A stretch of DNA of 64,000 nt from Actinoplanes sp. SE50/110 (GTDB taxonomy: Bacteria; Actinomycetota; Actinomycetes; Mycobacteriales; Micromonosporaceae). The notes beneath the pieces were generated by a model. The model was given only the letters and a program-made list of their open reading frames with translations. It searched no databases and had not been told where the DNA came from. Position numbers and translations under genes: made by a program. Location: NCBI RefSeq assembly GCF_900119315.1, contig NZ_LT827010.1, forward strand, positions 346,001 through 410,000, in the 5' to 3' direction. This document shows positions 16,069-25,027 of this stretch, one piece after another. Every line of letters begins with the position of its first letter. Within the stretch, counting starts at the first letter, position 1.

Positions 16069-16998
16069 ATGAAACGCGCGATCATCGCCGCTACCGCGGC
16101 TGCGCTGCTGCTCACCGGTTGTGGTGACAAGGCGGACTCGACGAAGGAGCCGGCCGCCGCGGCGAGTTCGGCCGGCACCGGCTTCCCGGTCACGGTCGGC
16201 CCACTCACCCTCGGCGCCCGCCCGGAGAAGATCGTCTCGCTGAGCCCGACCGCCACCGAGATGCTCTTCGCGATCGGCGCCGGGCCGCAGGTCACCGCGG
16301 TCGACGACCAGTCGAACCATCCAGCCGAGGCGCCCAAGACCGACCTGTCCGGCTTCAAACCGAACGCCGAGGCGATCGCGGCGAAGAACCCGGACCTGGT
16401 CGTGCTCTCCGGCGACGCCGACCAGATCGTCGCTCAGCTGGGCAAGCTCAAGATCCCGACGTTCGTGTCGCCGGCCGCGGCGTCGCTTGACGACACGTAC
16501 CGGGAAATCGACGAACTTGGTTCGTTGACCGGGCACAGCGGCGAGGCCACCCAGCTCAGCCAGACGATGAAGACTGAGATCGATCAGATCGTCAAGGGCG
16601 TGCCGGCGCGCACCAAGCCGCTCTCCTACTTCTACGAGCTGGGGCCGGAGCTGTACTCGGCGACGTCGAAGACGTTCATCGGCGGGGTGTTCCACCTGTT
16701 CGGGATGACCAACGTGGCCGATTCCGCCGATGCCGACGGCAGTAAGGGCGGCTATCCGCAACTGTCCGCGGAGACGCTGGTCAAGGCGAACCCGGACACC
16801 GTCTTCCTGGCCGACACCAAGTGCTGCCGGCAGTCCGCGGACAGCGTCAAGGCGCGCAAGGGCTGGGCGTCGATCACCGCGGTGCAGAAGGGCCGGATCT
16901 ACCCGCTCGACGACGACATCGCGTCCCGCTGGGGCCCCCGCACCGTCGACCTGGTCAAGGCCGTCGCCGACGCGGTGAGCAAGGTCCCCGCGTCATGA
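16069..16998 (+). CDS. btuF: Cobalamin ABC transporter substrate-binding lipoprotein (BtuF-like)
   Basis: 309 residues from ATG 16069, 5 nt after AGGAGG. A lipoprotein signal peptide ends in LLTGC with lipidated Cys18. The mature part is a type III (TroA/BtuF-like) binding protein with EKIVSLSPTATEMLFAIGAG and the long linker helix around AQLGKLKIPTF. It should capture corrinoid outside the membrane and deliver it to BtuC/BtuD. Siderophore-binding relatives look similar; the B12 riboswitch decides the assignment. The last 34 nt are duplicated just downstream. Confidence 0.92.
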   Translation: MKRAIIAATAAALLLTGCGDKADSTKEPAAAASSAGTGFPVTVGPLTLGARPEKIVSLSPTATEMLFAIGAGPQVTAVDDQSNHPAEAPKTDLSGFKPNAEAIAAKNPDLVVLSGDADQIVAQLGKLKIPTFVSPAAASLDDTYREIDELGSLTGHSGEATQLSQTMKTEIDQIVKGVPARTKPLSYFYELGPELYSATSKTFIGGVFHLFGMTNVADSADADGSKGGYPQLSAETLVKANPDTVFLADTKCCRQSADSVKARKGWASITAVQKGRIYPLDDDIASRWGPRTVDLVKAVADAVSKVPAS

Positions 16999-17043
16999 GT
17001 TCGGCCGCCGCCGACGCGGTGAGCAAGGTTCCGGCGTCATGAG
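16966..17043 (+). repeat. Direct duplication of the btuF 3' end (44-bp period)
   Basis: The 34-nt stretch 16966-16999 recurs at 17010-17043 with two mismatches. It includes the btuF stop codon and the ATGAG of the next start. It leaves a 15-codon ORF (16995-17042) whose ATG overlaps the btuF stop and whose stop overlaps the btuC start. Confidence 0.9.
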
Positions 17044-18082
17044 ACCGGCCGGGCTCCGCCCGGCCTGGCTGCTGGCCGGCGTGCTGTCCGTGCTGGTCGC
17101 GGTCACCGCCGGCCTCGCGTTCGGCTCGGTCTCACTGCCGCCCGGCGGCGTCGCGGCCGAACTGCTCAACCTGATCCCGGGGGTCCGCCTGCACAGCGGG
17201 CTCAGCGAACGCGACGTCGCGATCCTGATGGAGCTGCGGCTGCCCCGGGTCGTCCTCGGCCTGCTGGTCGGGGCGATGCTGTCGCTGGCCGGCGCCGCCT
17301 ACCAGGGTGCGTTCCGCAATCCGCTGGCCGACCCGCACCTGCTCGGGGTCGCGGCCGGCGCCGGCCTGGGGGTGACCGCGGTGCTGGTGCTGCGCCCGGC
17401 CGGTGCGGCCGAGGCCGGTCTGCCGATCGGCGTGCCGGCCGCCGCGTTCGCCGGCGCGCTGATCGCGGTCGCTCTCACCTGGGTGCTGGGCGCCGTCGGT
17501 GGCCGCGACCGATCGCCGGCCGCGCTGATTCTGGCCGGGGTGGCGGTCTCCGCGTTCCTCGCCGCGATGCAGACCTACCTGCTGCAGCGGCACGTCGAGT
17601 CGCTGCGCGAGGTGTATTCCTGGCTGCTCGGCCGGCTCGCCACCGCCGGTTGGCACGACGTGCTCGTGGTCCTGCCGTACACGGTGCTGACCGCGGCGAT
17701 CATGCTGACCCAGGGCCGCGAACTGGATGTGCTGACCGTCGGTGACGAGGAGGCGACCAGCCTCGGCCTGCATCCGCAGCGTAGTCGCTACCTGCTGATC
17801 GTCGCGGCGTCGCTGGGCACCGCCGCGGCGGTCTCCGTCTCCGGCCTGATCGGATTCGTCGGCATCATCGTCCCGCACACGCTGCGCCTGCTGGCCGGCC
17901 CCAGCTATCGCTCGCTGCTGCCACTGTCGGTGCTGTTCGGGGCCGCCTTCCTGACCCTTACCGACCTGCTGGCCCGGGTCGCCGGCGGCGCCGCGGAGAT
18001 CCCGATCGGGGTGGTCACCGCGTTCCTGGGAGCGCCGTTCTTCGTCGTCGTGCTGCGCACGACACGATCGGCCGCCACATGA
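17039..18082 (+). CDS. btuC: Cobalamin ABC transporter permease (BtuC/FecCD family)
   Basis: 347 residues with about ten membrane helices. Family motifs include LRLPRVVLGLLVGAMLSLAG (about 67-86), a GAxxQGxxRNPLADPHLLG block near 88-108 and GLIGFVGIIVPH (about 271-282), which contacts the ATPase. The start ATG overlaps the end of the 15-codon mini-ORF, and the stop overlaps the btuD start, so the operon is tightly coupled. It forms the membrane channel for corrinoid import. Confidence 0.93.
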   Translation: MRPAGLRPAWLLAGVLSVLVAVTAGLAFGSVSLPPGGVAAELLNLIPGVRLHSGLSERDVAILMELRLPRVVLGLLVGAMLSLAGAAYQGAFRNPLADPHLLGVAAGAGLGVTAVLVLRPAGAAEAGLPIGVPAAAFAGALIAVALTWVLGAVGGRDRSPAALILAGVAVSAFLAAMQTYLLQRHVESLREVYSWLLGRLATAGWHDVLVVLPYTVLTAAIMLTQGRELDVLTVGDEEATSLGLHPQRSRYLLIVAASLGTAAAVSVSGLIGFVGIIVPHTLRLLAGPSYRSLLPLSVLFGAAFLTLTDLLARVAGGAAEIPIGVVTAFLGAPFFVVVLRTTRSAAT

Positions 18083-18870
18083 GCAGCCCCGGTCGCGAGA
18101 CCGCGGCGATTGCGGTCGCCGATCTGGCGGTACGCCGGGACGGGGCGCTGATCGTCGACAACATCACCCTGAGTGTCGGCGAGGGCGAGTGGGTGACGGT
18201 GATCGGCCCGAACGGCGCCGGCAAGTCCACGGCGCTGCGAGCGGTGGCCGGCCTGCTCCCGTTCACCGGGTCGGTCCGGTTGTACGGCAGCCCGGTCGAC
18301 CGGTTGCACCGCCGGGACCGGGCCAAGGCGATCGCGGTGGTCATGCAGAACCCCGTCGTCCCACCCGCGATGACCGTTTTCGACTACGTACTGCTGGGCC
18401 GCACCCCGTACATCCCGGCGCTCGGCCGGGAATCCGCCGCCGACCTGGCCGCCGTCGACGAGGAGCTGGCCGCGCTCGACCTGGTCCCGTTCGCCGGCCG
18501 CCGGCTGGACACCCTTTCCGGCGGCGAACGCCAGCGCGTCTTCCTGGCCCGGGCCCTCGCCCAGGGCGCCCGGATCCTGCTGCTCGACGAGCCGACCAGT
18601 GCCCTCGACATCGGCCACCAGCAGGAGGTCCTGGAGCTGGTGGACCGGCTGCGGGCGGAGCGTGCCCTGACCGTGCTGGCCACCATGCACGATCTGTCCA
18701 CCGCCGGGGAGTACGCGGACCGGATGGTGATGCTCGCCGGTGGCCGGGTGGTGGCGGCCGGGACGCCGACGGAGGTGCTCACCGAGAGCAACCTGGCCGA
18801 GCACTACCGGGTCAGGGTCCGGGTGATCGCCGGCGATCACGGCCCGCTGGTGGTGGCGGTCCGCTCCTGA
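18079..18870 (+). CDS. btuD: Cobalamin ABC transporter ATPase (BtuD/FecE family)
   Basis: 263 residues. Walker A is GPNGAGKST (about 43-51), the signature is LSGGERQRV, Walker B is ILLLDEP, and the switch His is in TMHD. Together with BtuF and BtuC it completes the importer. It overlaps btuC by 4 nt. No terminator is obvious after it, so read-through to fliQ (136 nt on) cannot be excluded. Confidence 0.93.
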   Translation: MSSPGRETAAIAVADLAVRRDGALIVDNITLSVGEGEWVTVIGPNGAGKSTALRAVAGLLPFTGSVRLYGSPVDRLHRRDRAKAIAVVMQNPVVPPAMTVFDYVLLGRTPYIPALGRESAADLAAVDEELAALDLVPFAGRRLDTLSGGERQRVFLARALAQGARILLLDEPTSALDIGHQQEVLELVDRLRAERALTVLATMHDLSTAGEYADRMVMLAGGRVVAAGTPTEVLTESNLAEHYRVRVRVIAGDHGPLVVAVRS

Positions 18871-19005
18871 GCCGGCCGGGCTCGTTGCCGGTCGCGCGGC
18901 AGTGGTGCGGCCGACTTGAGGAAAGTGCGGGGTGCGAACCGAACCGCAACCGGGGCGCGACCGGTCTGCACTCCGAGGTGGCCCGAAGCGCCCGAATGTG
19001 CGGGC

Positions 19006-19275
19006 ATGACCGACACGATGGTGGTTGAGCTGGGACTGCAGGCCATGACGATCGCGGCGAAGGTGGCGGCGCCGGTGCTGCTGACCGCGCTGGCGGTCGG
19101 CTTCGCGGTGTCGCTCTTCCAGTCGGTGACGCAGATCCAGGAGGCGACGTTGGCGTTCGTCCCGAAGGCGGTGGCGATCGGTGCGATGCTGCTGTTCTCC
19201 GGCAACTGGATGCTGCACGAGATGATCACGTACACCGGTCAGCTCTTTGACAAGATCCCCGACCTGCTGCACTGA
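19006..19275 (+). CDS. fliQ: FliQ, flagellar type III export apparatus protein
   Basis: 89 residues from ATG 19006, the typical FliQ length; the frame extends upstream without homology. Two hydrophobic helices flank the family motif LFQSVTQIQEATLAFVPK (about 45-62). FliQ forms part of the FliPQR export gate of flagella. The hit is clear, but no other flagellar gene is in the window: the left neighbour is the B12 importer and the right neighbour a VOC protein. A terminator follows at once. The ribosome binding site is weak (GAGGTGG about 22 nt upstream). Confidence 0.9.
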   Translation: MTDTMVVELGLQAMTIAAKVAAPVLLTALAVGFAVSLFQSVTQIQEATLAFVPKAVAIGAMLLFSGNWMLHEMITYTGQLFDKIPDLLH

Positions 19276-19292
19276 GCGCGGGACACCGCAAG

Positions 19293-19314
19293 AGGCCGCT
19301 CCCCGGGGCGGCCT
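19293..19314 (+). terminator. Intrinsic terminator after fliQ
   Basis: 7-bp stem AGGCCGC / GCGGCCT with an 8-nt loop, followed by TCTCATT. It lies 17 nt past the fliQ stop and could serve both converging transcripts. Confidence 0.7.
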
Positions 19315-19344
19315 TCTCATTGTGCGGCGGCGCGCGGGTGGGGG

Positions 19345-20109
19345 CTATCGGCGGGCGGTGGTGAGCAGCGCGAAGGTGGCGCCCTGGGGGTCGGTGAGCA
19401 CGGCGTAGCGGCCGATCGGGATCGTCGTCGGCGGGCTGATGATGCGGCCGCCCAGGGCGAAGGCGTGTTCGGCGGCGGCGTCGCAGTCGCCGGTGGCGAA
19501 ATAGGTCAGCCAGTACGGTGAGATGTCGTCGGACCAGCCGTCCCCGGTCATCGGGTGGATGCCGGCGACCGGCCGGCGGCCGTTGTCGCACAGCAGGTAG
19601 GGCAGGCCGCCGACCTCGGCCGTGCGGAACGTCCAGCCGAAGACCGCGCCGTAGAAGGTGCGCGCGGTGTCCAGGTCGCGGGTGTTCAGCTCGTTCCAGG
19701 TGAGGGCGCCGGGGACGTCGAAGACCTCGGCGCCGCGCATCGAGCGGGGCTCCCAGACGCTGAACGGAGCGCCGGACGGGTCCAGGAACGCGGCCATCCG
19801 GCCCTGATCCATCACGTCGAACGGGGCGACCAGGACTTTCCCGGCGGCGGCCTCGACCAGGGCGGCGCTCCGATCGGCGTCGGCGGTGGCCAGGTAGGTG
19901 CTCCAGGCGGTGGGCTGCCCCTCGCCGTAGAGCGGGCCGGCACCGGCCACCGGCAGGCCGTTGAGCAGGAACGTCGTGTATCCGCCGAAGTCGTCGCCGG
20001 AAACGTCGGCGGTCCAGCCGAACAGGCTCGTGTAGAACCGGATCGCGGCGTCGAGGTCGGACGTGGCCAGATCCACCCAGTTGGGCCCGCTGGGCGATGG
20101 AGCGGTCAT
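19345..20109 (-). CDS. Two-domain VOC (glyoxalase/bleomycin-resistance-like) protein
   Basis: 254 residues from ATG 20109. Two VOC repeats are visible: NWVDLATSDLDAAIRFYTSL at about residues 9-28 and a second copy (NELNTRDLDTARTFYGAVFGW) near residue 140. This two-domain form is common in streptomycete hydrolase/lyase-like proteins related to hydroxylase CFP30B. The substrate is unknown. It is divergent from a GNAT gene, with a 183-nt gap between starts. Confidence 0.88.
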   Translation of the reverse strand: MTAPSPSGPNWVDLATSDLDAAIRFYTSLFGWTADVSGDDFGGYTTFLLNGLPVAGAGPLYGEGQPTAWSTYLATADADRSAALVEAAAGKVLVAPFDVMDQGRMAAFLDPSGAPFSVWEPRSMRGAEVFDVPGALTWNELNTRDLDTARTFYGAVFGWTFRTAEVGGLPYLLCDNGRRPVAGIHPMTGDGWSDDISPYWLTYFATGDCDAAAEHAFALGGRIISPPTTIPIGRYAVLTDPQGATFALLTTARR

Positions 20110-20292
20110 AGCCGCATGGTCGCATCCGGACACGGCCGCCCGGGCGAAACTGTCGCCCATCCACCAGCCGAGTGCCGGGCGGCATGAGGACGACGATCGG
20201 TCGCCGGACGCGAGCGGGGAATGGGCGCGTACGGAATCGGTCACTTCCCGCCGCCAAGCCGGACGCGCGGCGCGGGGTCCTAAGGTGGTTGC

Positions 20293-20730
20293 GTGGGAGA
20301 TGTGATCTTGCGAGCGGCGCAGGCTTCCGAGTGGAGCCGGATCCTGGATTTCTGGGCGTCGGCGGCGGAGAACGACAGCCGGCCGGCGGATACCCCGGCG
20401 GCGGTCGAGGCGCTGGTGGGTCGGGATCCGGAGGCGTTGATCCTGGCCGTGGACGGCGACAAGATCGTCGGCACGATCATCGCGGGCTGGGACGGCTGGC
20501 GGTGCCACCTCTACCGGCTGGCGGTCGCCCCGGACCGCCGCCGCGCCGGGCTCGGTGGTCGCCTGATCGCCGCCGCCGAGCAGCGGTTCCGTGCGCTGGG
20601 CGGTACCCGTGCGGACGCGATGGTGTTGGACGCCAACACCGGGGCGCACGGCATCTGGGCCGCGTACGGCTACCGGAGTCAACGCGAGTGGTCGCGTTGG
20701 GTGAAATCGCTCGGCGATTCCACGCAGTGA
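20293..20730 (+). CDS. GNAT-family N-acetyltransferase
   Basis: 145 residues from GTG 20293, with AAGGTGG just upstream. The acetyl-CoA motif RLAVAPDRRRAGLGGRL (about residues 76-92) matches GNAT motif A, followed by the AxxxYxxxGY-like IWAAYGYR. Substrate unknown. Confidence 0.9.
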   Translation: MGDVILRAAQASEWSRILDFWASAAENDSRPADTPAAVEALVGRDPEALILAVDGDKIVGTIIAGWDGWRCHLYRLAVAPDRRRAGLGGRLIAAAEQRFRALGGTRADAMVLDANTGAHGIWAAYGYRSQREWSRWVKSLGDSTQ

Positions 20731-20791
20731 GACGAATCCGCAATGGAGCGAGCCTTCCGCCCGGGTGCCGCAGGGGTCAGGATGCTCGTTC

Positions 20792-22006
20792 GTGGATGAC
20801 CTTCTGGTGGCGCTCTGCGGCAACCCCGCGCTGCCGCCCGCCCTGGTCGACCGCCTGATCGGGCTGGCCGCCGAGAACGCCGCCGCGACCGCCGCCGCGA
20901 CCGCCGGCAAGAACGCCGACGTCCGCGCGATGGTCGCGGGCAACCCGGCCACCCCGCCGGAGACGCTCGTCGTCCTGGTCGCGAACGACCCGCCGGCCGC
21001 GGTGTGCCGGGTCTGCGAGCAGGAGCCGATCCCGTTCCGGCACGACCCGGACTGCCTGCGGGGCGACTGCACCCTGCCGCCCGGCGCCCGCTGCACCGGC
21101 AGCCACGAATCCGCTGTCCACAACCTGCGGCACCGGGCTGTGGACAACCCGTCCACGCCGGCCGGGACGGTCGCGCGGCTGGCCGTGGATCCGCCGCTCG
21201 CCCTGCGGTATGCCCTGGCCGCACGGCCCGACCTGCCGCACTGGGCGGCCGAGCGGCTGGTCACCGACCCGGCACCGGGCGTCCGGCACACCCTGGCCGA
21301 GAACCCGGGCCTGGCGCCCGACCTGATCGAGCGCCTGGCCGGGGACCCGCTGGCACCGGTCCGGCAGCGGCTGGCCAGGAATCCGGCGCTGCCGCTGGCG
21401 GTGCTGGCCCGGCTGACCGGCACGACCCGGATCGGGCCGGTCCTGCTGCCCCGGGTCGCGGCCGCGACCGAGGCCGAGGTGCGCGATCTCGCGGCGAGCG
21501 CCGACCCGGAGCTGCGGATGCTGGTGGCGGTCCGGCGGGACCTGCCGGACGACGTGCGGGACGCGCTCGCCGAGGATCCGGACGCGAAGGTGGTCGCGGC
21601 GGTGGCCGGACATCCGGGGTTGGCCGGGGCGGTGCTCGGGAGGATGGTGGCGGTTCACGGCGTACGCGTCAATTGTCAGGTGGCCGGAAATCCGGACGCG
21701 CCCGCGGACCTGTTGCGGCAGCTCGCCCGGGGGATTCCGCGCGTGCCGAAGGCACTGCGCGAGATCGCGCGCCACCCGAACGCGGACGCCGCGACCCTGG
21801 AGCTCTGTCTCGCCACAGTGGAGCCGTCGGACTATCGGGCGCGGGCGATCGCGGCCGGGCACCCGGCACTGCCACCCGGGCGGATCGCCGCACTGCTCGC
21901 CGACCCGGACCCGCGGGTGGCCGAATCGGCGGCCGGCAACCCGTCGCTGCCGGTCGCCGCCATGATCCGGCTGGTCAGCGACCGAGAGCGGCCAGCGCGG
22001 CCCTGA
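20792..22006 (+). CDS. LRV-like helical repeat protein with embedded cysteine cluster
   Basis: About 404 residues from GTG 20792; GTG 20765 would add 9. The protein is built of ~22-25-residue units of the form NPxxPxxxLxxLAxDPxxxVRxxLA, like leucine-rich-variant (LRV) repeats that stack into a helical solenoid. Between units, at about residues 71-97, is C-x2-C-x12-C-x4-C-x8-C, suited to bind zinc or an iron-sulfur cluster. Azotobacter LRV protein has an N-terminal cluster, whereas here it interrupts the repeats. No signal peptide. Function unknown, probably protein binding. Its 3' end overlaps the convergent LLM gene by 32 nt. Confidence 0.82.
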   Translation: MDDLLVALCGNPALPPALVDRLIGLAAENAAATAAATAGKNADVRAMVAGNPATPPETLVVLVANDPPAAVCRVCEQEPIPFRHDPDCLRGDCTLPPGARCTGSHESAVHNLRHRAVDNPSTPAGTVARLAVDPPLALRYALAARPDLPHWAAERLVTDPAPGVRHTLAENPGLAPDLIERLAGDPLAPVRQRLARNPALPLAVLARLTGTTRIGPVLLPRVAAATEAEVRDLAASADPELRMLVAVRRDLPDDVRDALAEDPDAKVVAAVAGHPGLAGAVLGRMVAVHGVRVNCQVAGNPDAPADLLRQLARGIPRVPKALREIARHPNADAATLELCLATVEPSDYRARAIAAGHPALPPGRIAALLADPDPRVAESAAGNPSLPVAAMIRLVSDRERPARP

Positions 22007-22841
22007 CCTGCGGAACCGGATCGGGACCCAGCGGTCGCAGGACGATCGTCGCGGCGCCCGCCCCGGTCAGCGCGGCGACCTTGCCGGGCACCTCGGTGAC
22101 CGGGCCGATCAGCGAGAAAACCTCTTCCGGCGGTACGCCGAGCCAGCCGGCCTGGCCCTCGACCATCTGCCCGGTCACCCTCGCGGCGTCCGCCGGATCG
22201 TCGTTGACGTGCAGATACGTAAAGACGATCAGCTCGTGACCGTCGTCGGCGCCACCCCGCCGGATGTGCGTGAGCGCGTCCCGCAACTGCGCCGGGCCGT
22301 TGCCCTCGGCGATGATCGTGCCGTCCGCGACCCGGCCGGACAGCTCCAGCGAACGTGGCCGGACCACACCGGTGACGATCGGCGGGACGACCGCGGGCGG
22401 GTGCACCAGGCGTACGCCGTCGATGTGCACCTCCCGCCCGTCGAGCGTCACCGTCTCGCCGCGCAGCAGACCCCGGACGGCCCGGACCGTCTCCTCCAGC
22501 ATGGCCAGTTTCGACGTCGGCTCGACGCCGACCTGACGCATCCACTCGGACACCCCGTGACCGATTCCGGCCACCAGGCGGCCCGGCTGGACCCGGGCCA
22601 GCATGGCCAGCTCCATCGCGAGCAGCGCCGGGCTGCGCAGCGGGGCCGGGGCGATGCCGATCCCGACCCGGATCCGGGAGGTGGCGGCCAGGGCCAGTGC
22701 GGCCGCACTGATCGAACCGGCCCAGCCGAGGTCCTCCACCACCCAGAGGTCGTCGGCGCCGGCCTCCTCCACGGCGGTGGCGAAGGCCGGCAGGTCTTCG
22801 GGGGACAGATCGCGGTCGAACATCACTCCGAGGCGGGGCAT
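21975..22841 (-). CDS. LLM-class flavin/F420-dependent oxidoreductase
   Basis: 288 residues, one-domain TIM barrel of the luciferase-like family. Typical segments are GADDLWVVEDLGWAGSI near the N-terminus and RLVAGIGHGVSEWM near residues 86-99. In actinomycetes many such proteins use F420. Its ATG shares one base with the stop of the upstream HelD-like gene (TGATG), so the two are probably translated together. Confidence 0.87.
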   Translation of the reverse strand: MPRLGVMFDRDLSPEDLPAFATAVEEAGADDLWVVEDLGWAGSISAAALALAATSRIRVGIGIAPAPLRSPALLAMELAMLARVQPGRLVAGIGHGVSEWMRQVGVEPTSKLAMLEETVRAVRGLLRGETVTLDGREVHIDGVRLVHPPAVVPPIVTGVVRPRSLELSGRVADGTIIAEGNGPAQLRDALTHIRRGGADDGHELIVFTYLHVNDDPADAARVTGQMVEGQAGWLGVPPEEVFSLIGPVTEVPGKVAALTGAGAATIVLRPLGPDPVPQVRAALAALGR

Positions 22842-24853
22842 CAGGTGATGTTAAGCGGTTCAGGGAGCGGTGTGGCGTGCACGACCGACAGACGCGTGAC
22901 GGCCCGGGTGAGGACCACGTAGAGACGGTTCAGCCCGCGCGGCTCGGCGGCCACGATGTCGGCCGGCTCGTGCACGATGACATGGTCGTACTCCAATCCT
23001 TTGACCAGCGTGGCCGGCACGACCATGACGCGCGCCTCGGCCTCCGGGTCGTCGGGCGTCGCGTGCTCGATGCCGGCCGCGGTGAGGTGGCCGCGGAGCC
23101 GGTCCACCGCGGCGTCGGCCGCGATGATCGCGATCGAGCCCTCGTGCGTCAGCGCCGCGGTCACCTCGGCCAGCGTGCGCGCGTCCAGATCGGCCGGGTC
23201 GGCGACCGGGAGGACGGCGAGATCGCCGTCGCGGCGCAGCGAGACCGCCTCCGGCACGTTCACGCCCAACGCCGGCAGCAGGCGGTTGGCCAGTGCCACG
23301 ACGACCTCCGGCACCCGGAAACCGACGGTCAGCGGCACCACCGGCGCGCCGGATTTGCCCAGGTGGCCGAGGATGTCCTGCCAGTCCGTGGCGGCCCACG
23401 GCGCGGTGCCCTGCGCCAGGTCGCCGAGCAGCGTGATTGAGCCGTGCTCGCTGCGCCGGGCGATCGCGCGGGCCTGCATGGGCGACAGATCCTGCGCCTC
23501 GTCGACCACCACGTGACCGAAGCTGTTCTCCCGCTCCAGCAGTCCGGCGGCCTCGTCGAGCAGCAGCAGGTCGCCGGCGGTCCAGCGGGCCGACTTCGGC
23601 GTCTTCGGTGGCTTCACCCAGCGGATCGCCGCCTGCTCGTCGTCGGTGAGCAGGTCACCGGCCACCGACGGATCGGTCAGCACGTCCGCGACCAGGGACT
23701 CCGGGGTGACCGCCGGCCAGCACGCCTCCAGGAAACCGGTGACCGGGGCGATCCTGCCCATCTTGCGGAGCCAGGTCTCGCCCGGCGAATTCCCGGTGCG
23801 ATATTCCGACTGCCGTTGCAGCAGGCCGACCACCCGGGCGCGGACCCGCTCCCGGCCGACCGCATACGGCAAGCCCTCGCGGCGGGCCTCGTCGACGATC
23901 CGGCGCAGCGGCTCGACGTCGATCCGCCAACGGTACGACCCGTCGGACACCATGATCGGCTCGGTGGGCTTGGCGACCCGGCCCCACAGCGTACGGCTCA
24001 GCACCTCGGCCATCCGCACGTCGTTCTTGACCAGCGTCGCAGCGGCGGAATCGGCGGTCCTGACCGGTGCCCGCCCGATCAGCTCGTCCACGGTGGACTG
24101 CTGCACCTCGACCTCACCGAGGGTGGGCAGCACCGCCGAGATGTAGGAGAGGAAAGCGGTGTTCGGCCCGACGATCAGCACCCCGGACCGGCGCAGCCGC
24201 TCCCGGTGCAGGTAGAGCAGGAACGCCGCGCGGTGCAGCCCGACCGCGGTCTTCCCGGTACCCGGCGCGCCCTGCACACAGATCGACTCGGACAGCTCCG
24301 CCCGGACCAGCTCGTCCTGCTCCGGCTGGATGGTGGCGACAATGTCCCGCATCGGGCCGACCCGCGGGCGCTCGATCTCCGCGGTCAGGATCCGGCTGCT
24401 GGTGCCCAGCTCCTCGCCGCGATCCAGGTGCTCGTCCTCGAAGCTGGTCAGCTCGCCCTTGACGAAACCGAACCGGCGGCGGGTCGAGACACCCTGCGGG
24501 TCGCGGACACTCGCCCGGTAGAACGAGCGGGACAGTGGGGCCCGCCAGTCCAGCACCATCGGCTCGCCCGCGTCGTCGGTGACATGCCGGCGCCCCACGT
24601 GGTACGCGCTCTCCTCGATGTCGAGGCGGCCGAAGAAGAGCGGGGTGTCCGGGTCGTCGGCGAGCTCCTTGACCCGGCGGGCCATGTGCCGGCCCAGCTG
24701 CTCGGCGGTGTAGGCGTCGCCGGCCACCTGATTGCCGGTGGCGAACAGGGCCTCGGCCCGTCCCCGCATCCGTTTCAGCGCGGCCCGTGACTCGGTCAGG
24801 TGGGTGCGTTCGGCGTCGAGTTGAACATCGAGATCAGGCGCGGGCACGGGCAT
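22841..24853 (-). CDS. helD: HelD-like RNA polymerase-associated ATPase (superfamily 1 helicase fold)
   Basis: 670 residues. The N-terminal helical arm (1-60) is followed by ARRVKELADDPDTPLFFGRL and VGRRHVTDDAGEPMVLDWRA, characteristic of the HelD family. Walker A GAPGTGKT lies at 195-202 and DEAQDLSPMQ near 455. HelD proteins pry RNA polymerase off nucleic acid, and Streptomyces HelR also protects against rifamycins. I see no rifamycin-associated inverted repeat upstream, so the induced-resistance role is unsupported here. It is translationally linked to the LLM oxidoreductase. Confidence 0.9.
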   Translation of the reverse strand: MPVPAPDLDVQLDAERTHLTESRAALKRMRGRAEALFATGNQVAGDAYTAEQLGRHMARRVKELADDPDTPLFFGRLDIEESAYHVGRRHVTDDAGEPMVLDWRAPLSRSFYRASVRDPQGVSTRRRFGFVKGELTSFEDEHLDRGEELGTSSRILTAEIERPRVGPMRDIVATIQPEQDELVRAELSESICVQGAPGTGKTAVGLHRAAFLLYLHRERLRRSGVLIVGPNTAFLSYISAVLPTLGEVEVQQSTVDELIGRAPVRTADSAAATLVKNDVRMAEVLSRTLWGRVAKPTEPIMVSDGSYRWRIDVEPLRRIVDEARREGLPYAVGRERVRARVVGLLQRQSEYRTGNSPGETWLRKMGRIAPVTGFLEACWPAVTPESLVADVLTDPSVAGDLLTDDEQAAIRWVKPPKTPKSARWTAGDLLLLDEAAGLLERENSFGHVVVDEAQDLSPMQARAIARRSEHGSITLLGDLAQGTAPWAATDWQDILGHLGKSGAPVVPLTVGFRVPEVVVALANRLLPALGVNVPEAVSLRRDGDLAVLPVADPADLDARTLAEVTAALTHEGSIAIIAADAAVDRLRGHLTAAGIEHATPDDPEAEARVMVVPATLVKGLEYDHVIVHEPADIVAAEPRGLNRLYVVLTRAVTRLSVVHATPLPEPLNIT

Positions 24854-25027
24854 CCTCGGCAGGTCGTTGCTGCGGCTGCGCTCGCGTATCCGGTCGTGCG
24901 GATGGGCCGCCGCCGGCGCGGGGACGCCCGCTGCGGTGCATGCTCACCACGGCCGTCAAGCGGTCCTCCACGCTACGCCTCCCCGCAGCGCTGTCCACCG
25001 AATTTCCGGCGGTACGACAATGGGGGC

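Noticed and set aside
14122-16761. 879-codon minus-strand open frame across mqnE, the riboswitch and btuF
   Set aside because: It crosses a riboswitch and three recognised genes and has no domain.
24854-25027. Rifamycin-associated element before the HelD-like gene
   Set aside because: No long inverted repeat of the expected type was found between the HelD start and the divergent regulator.
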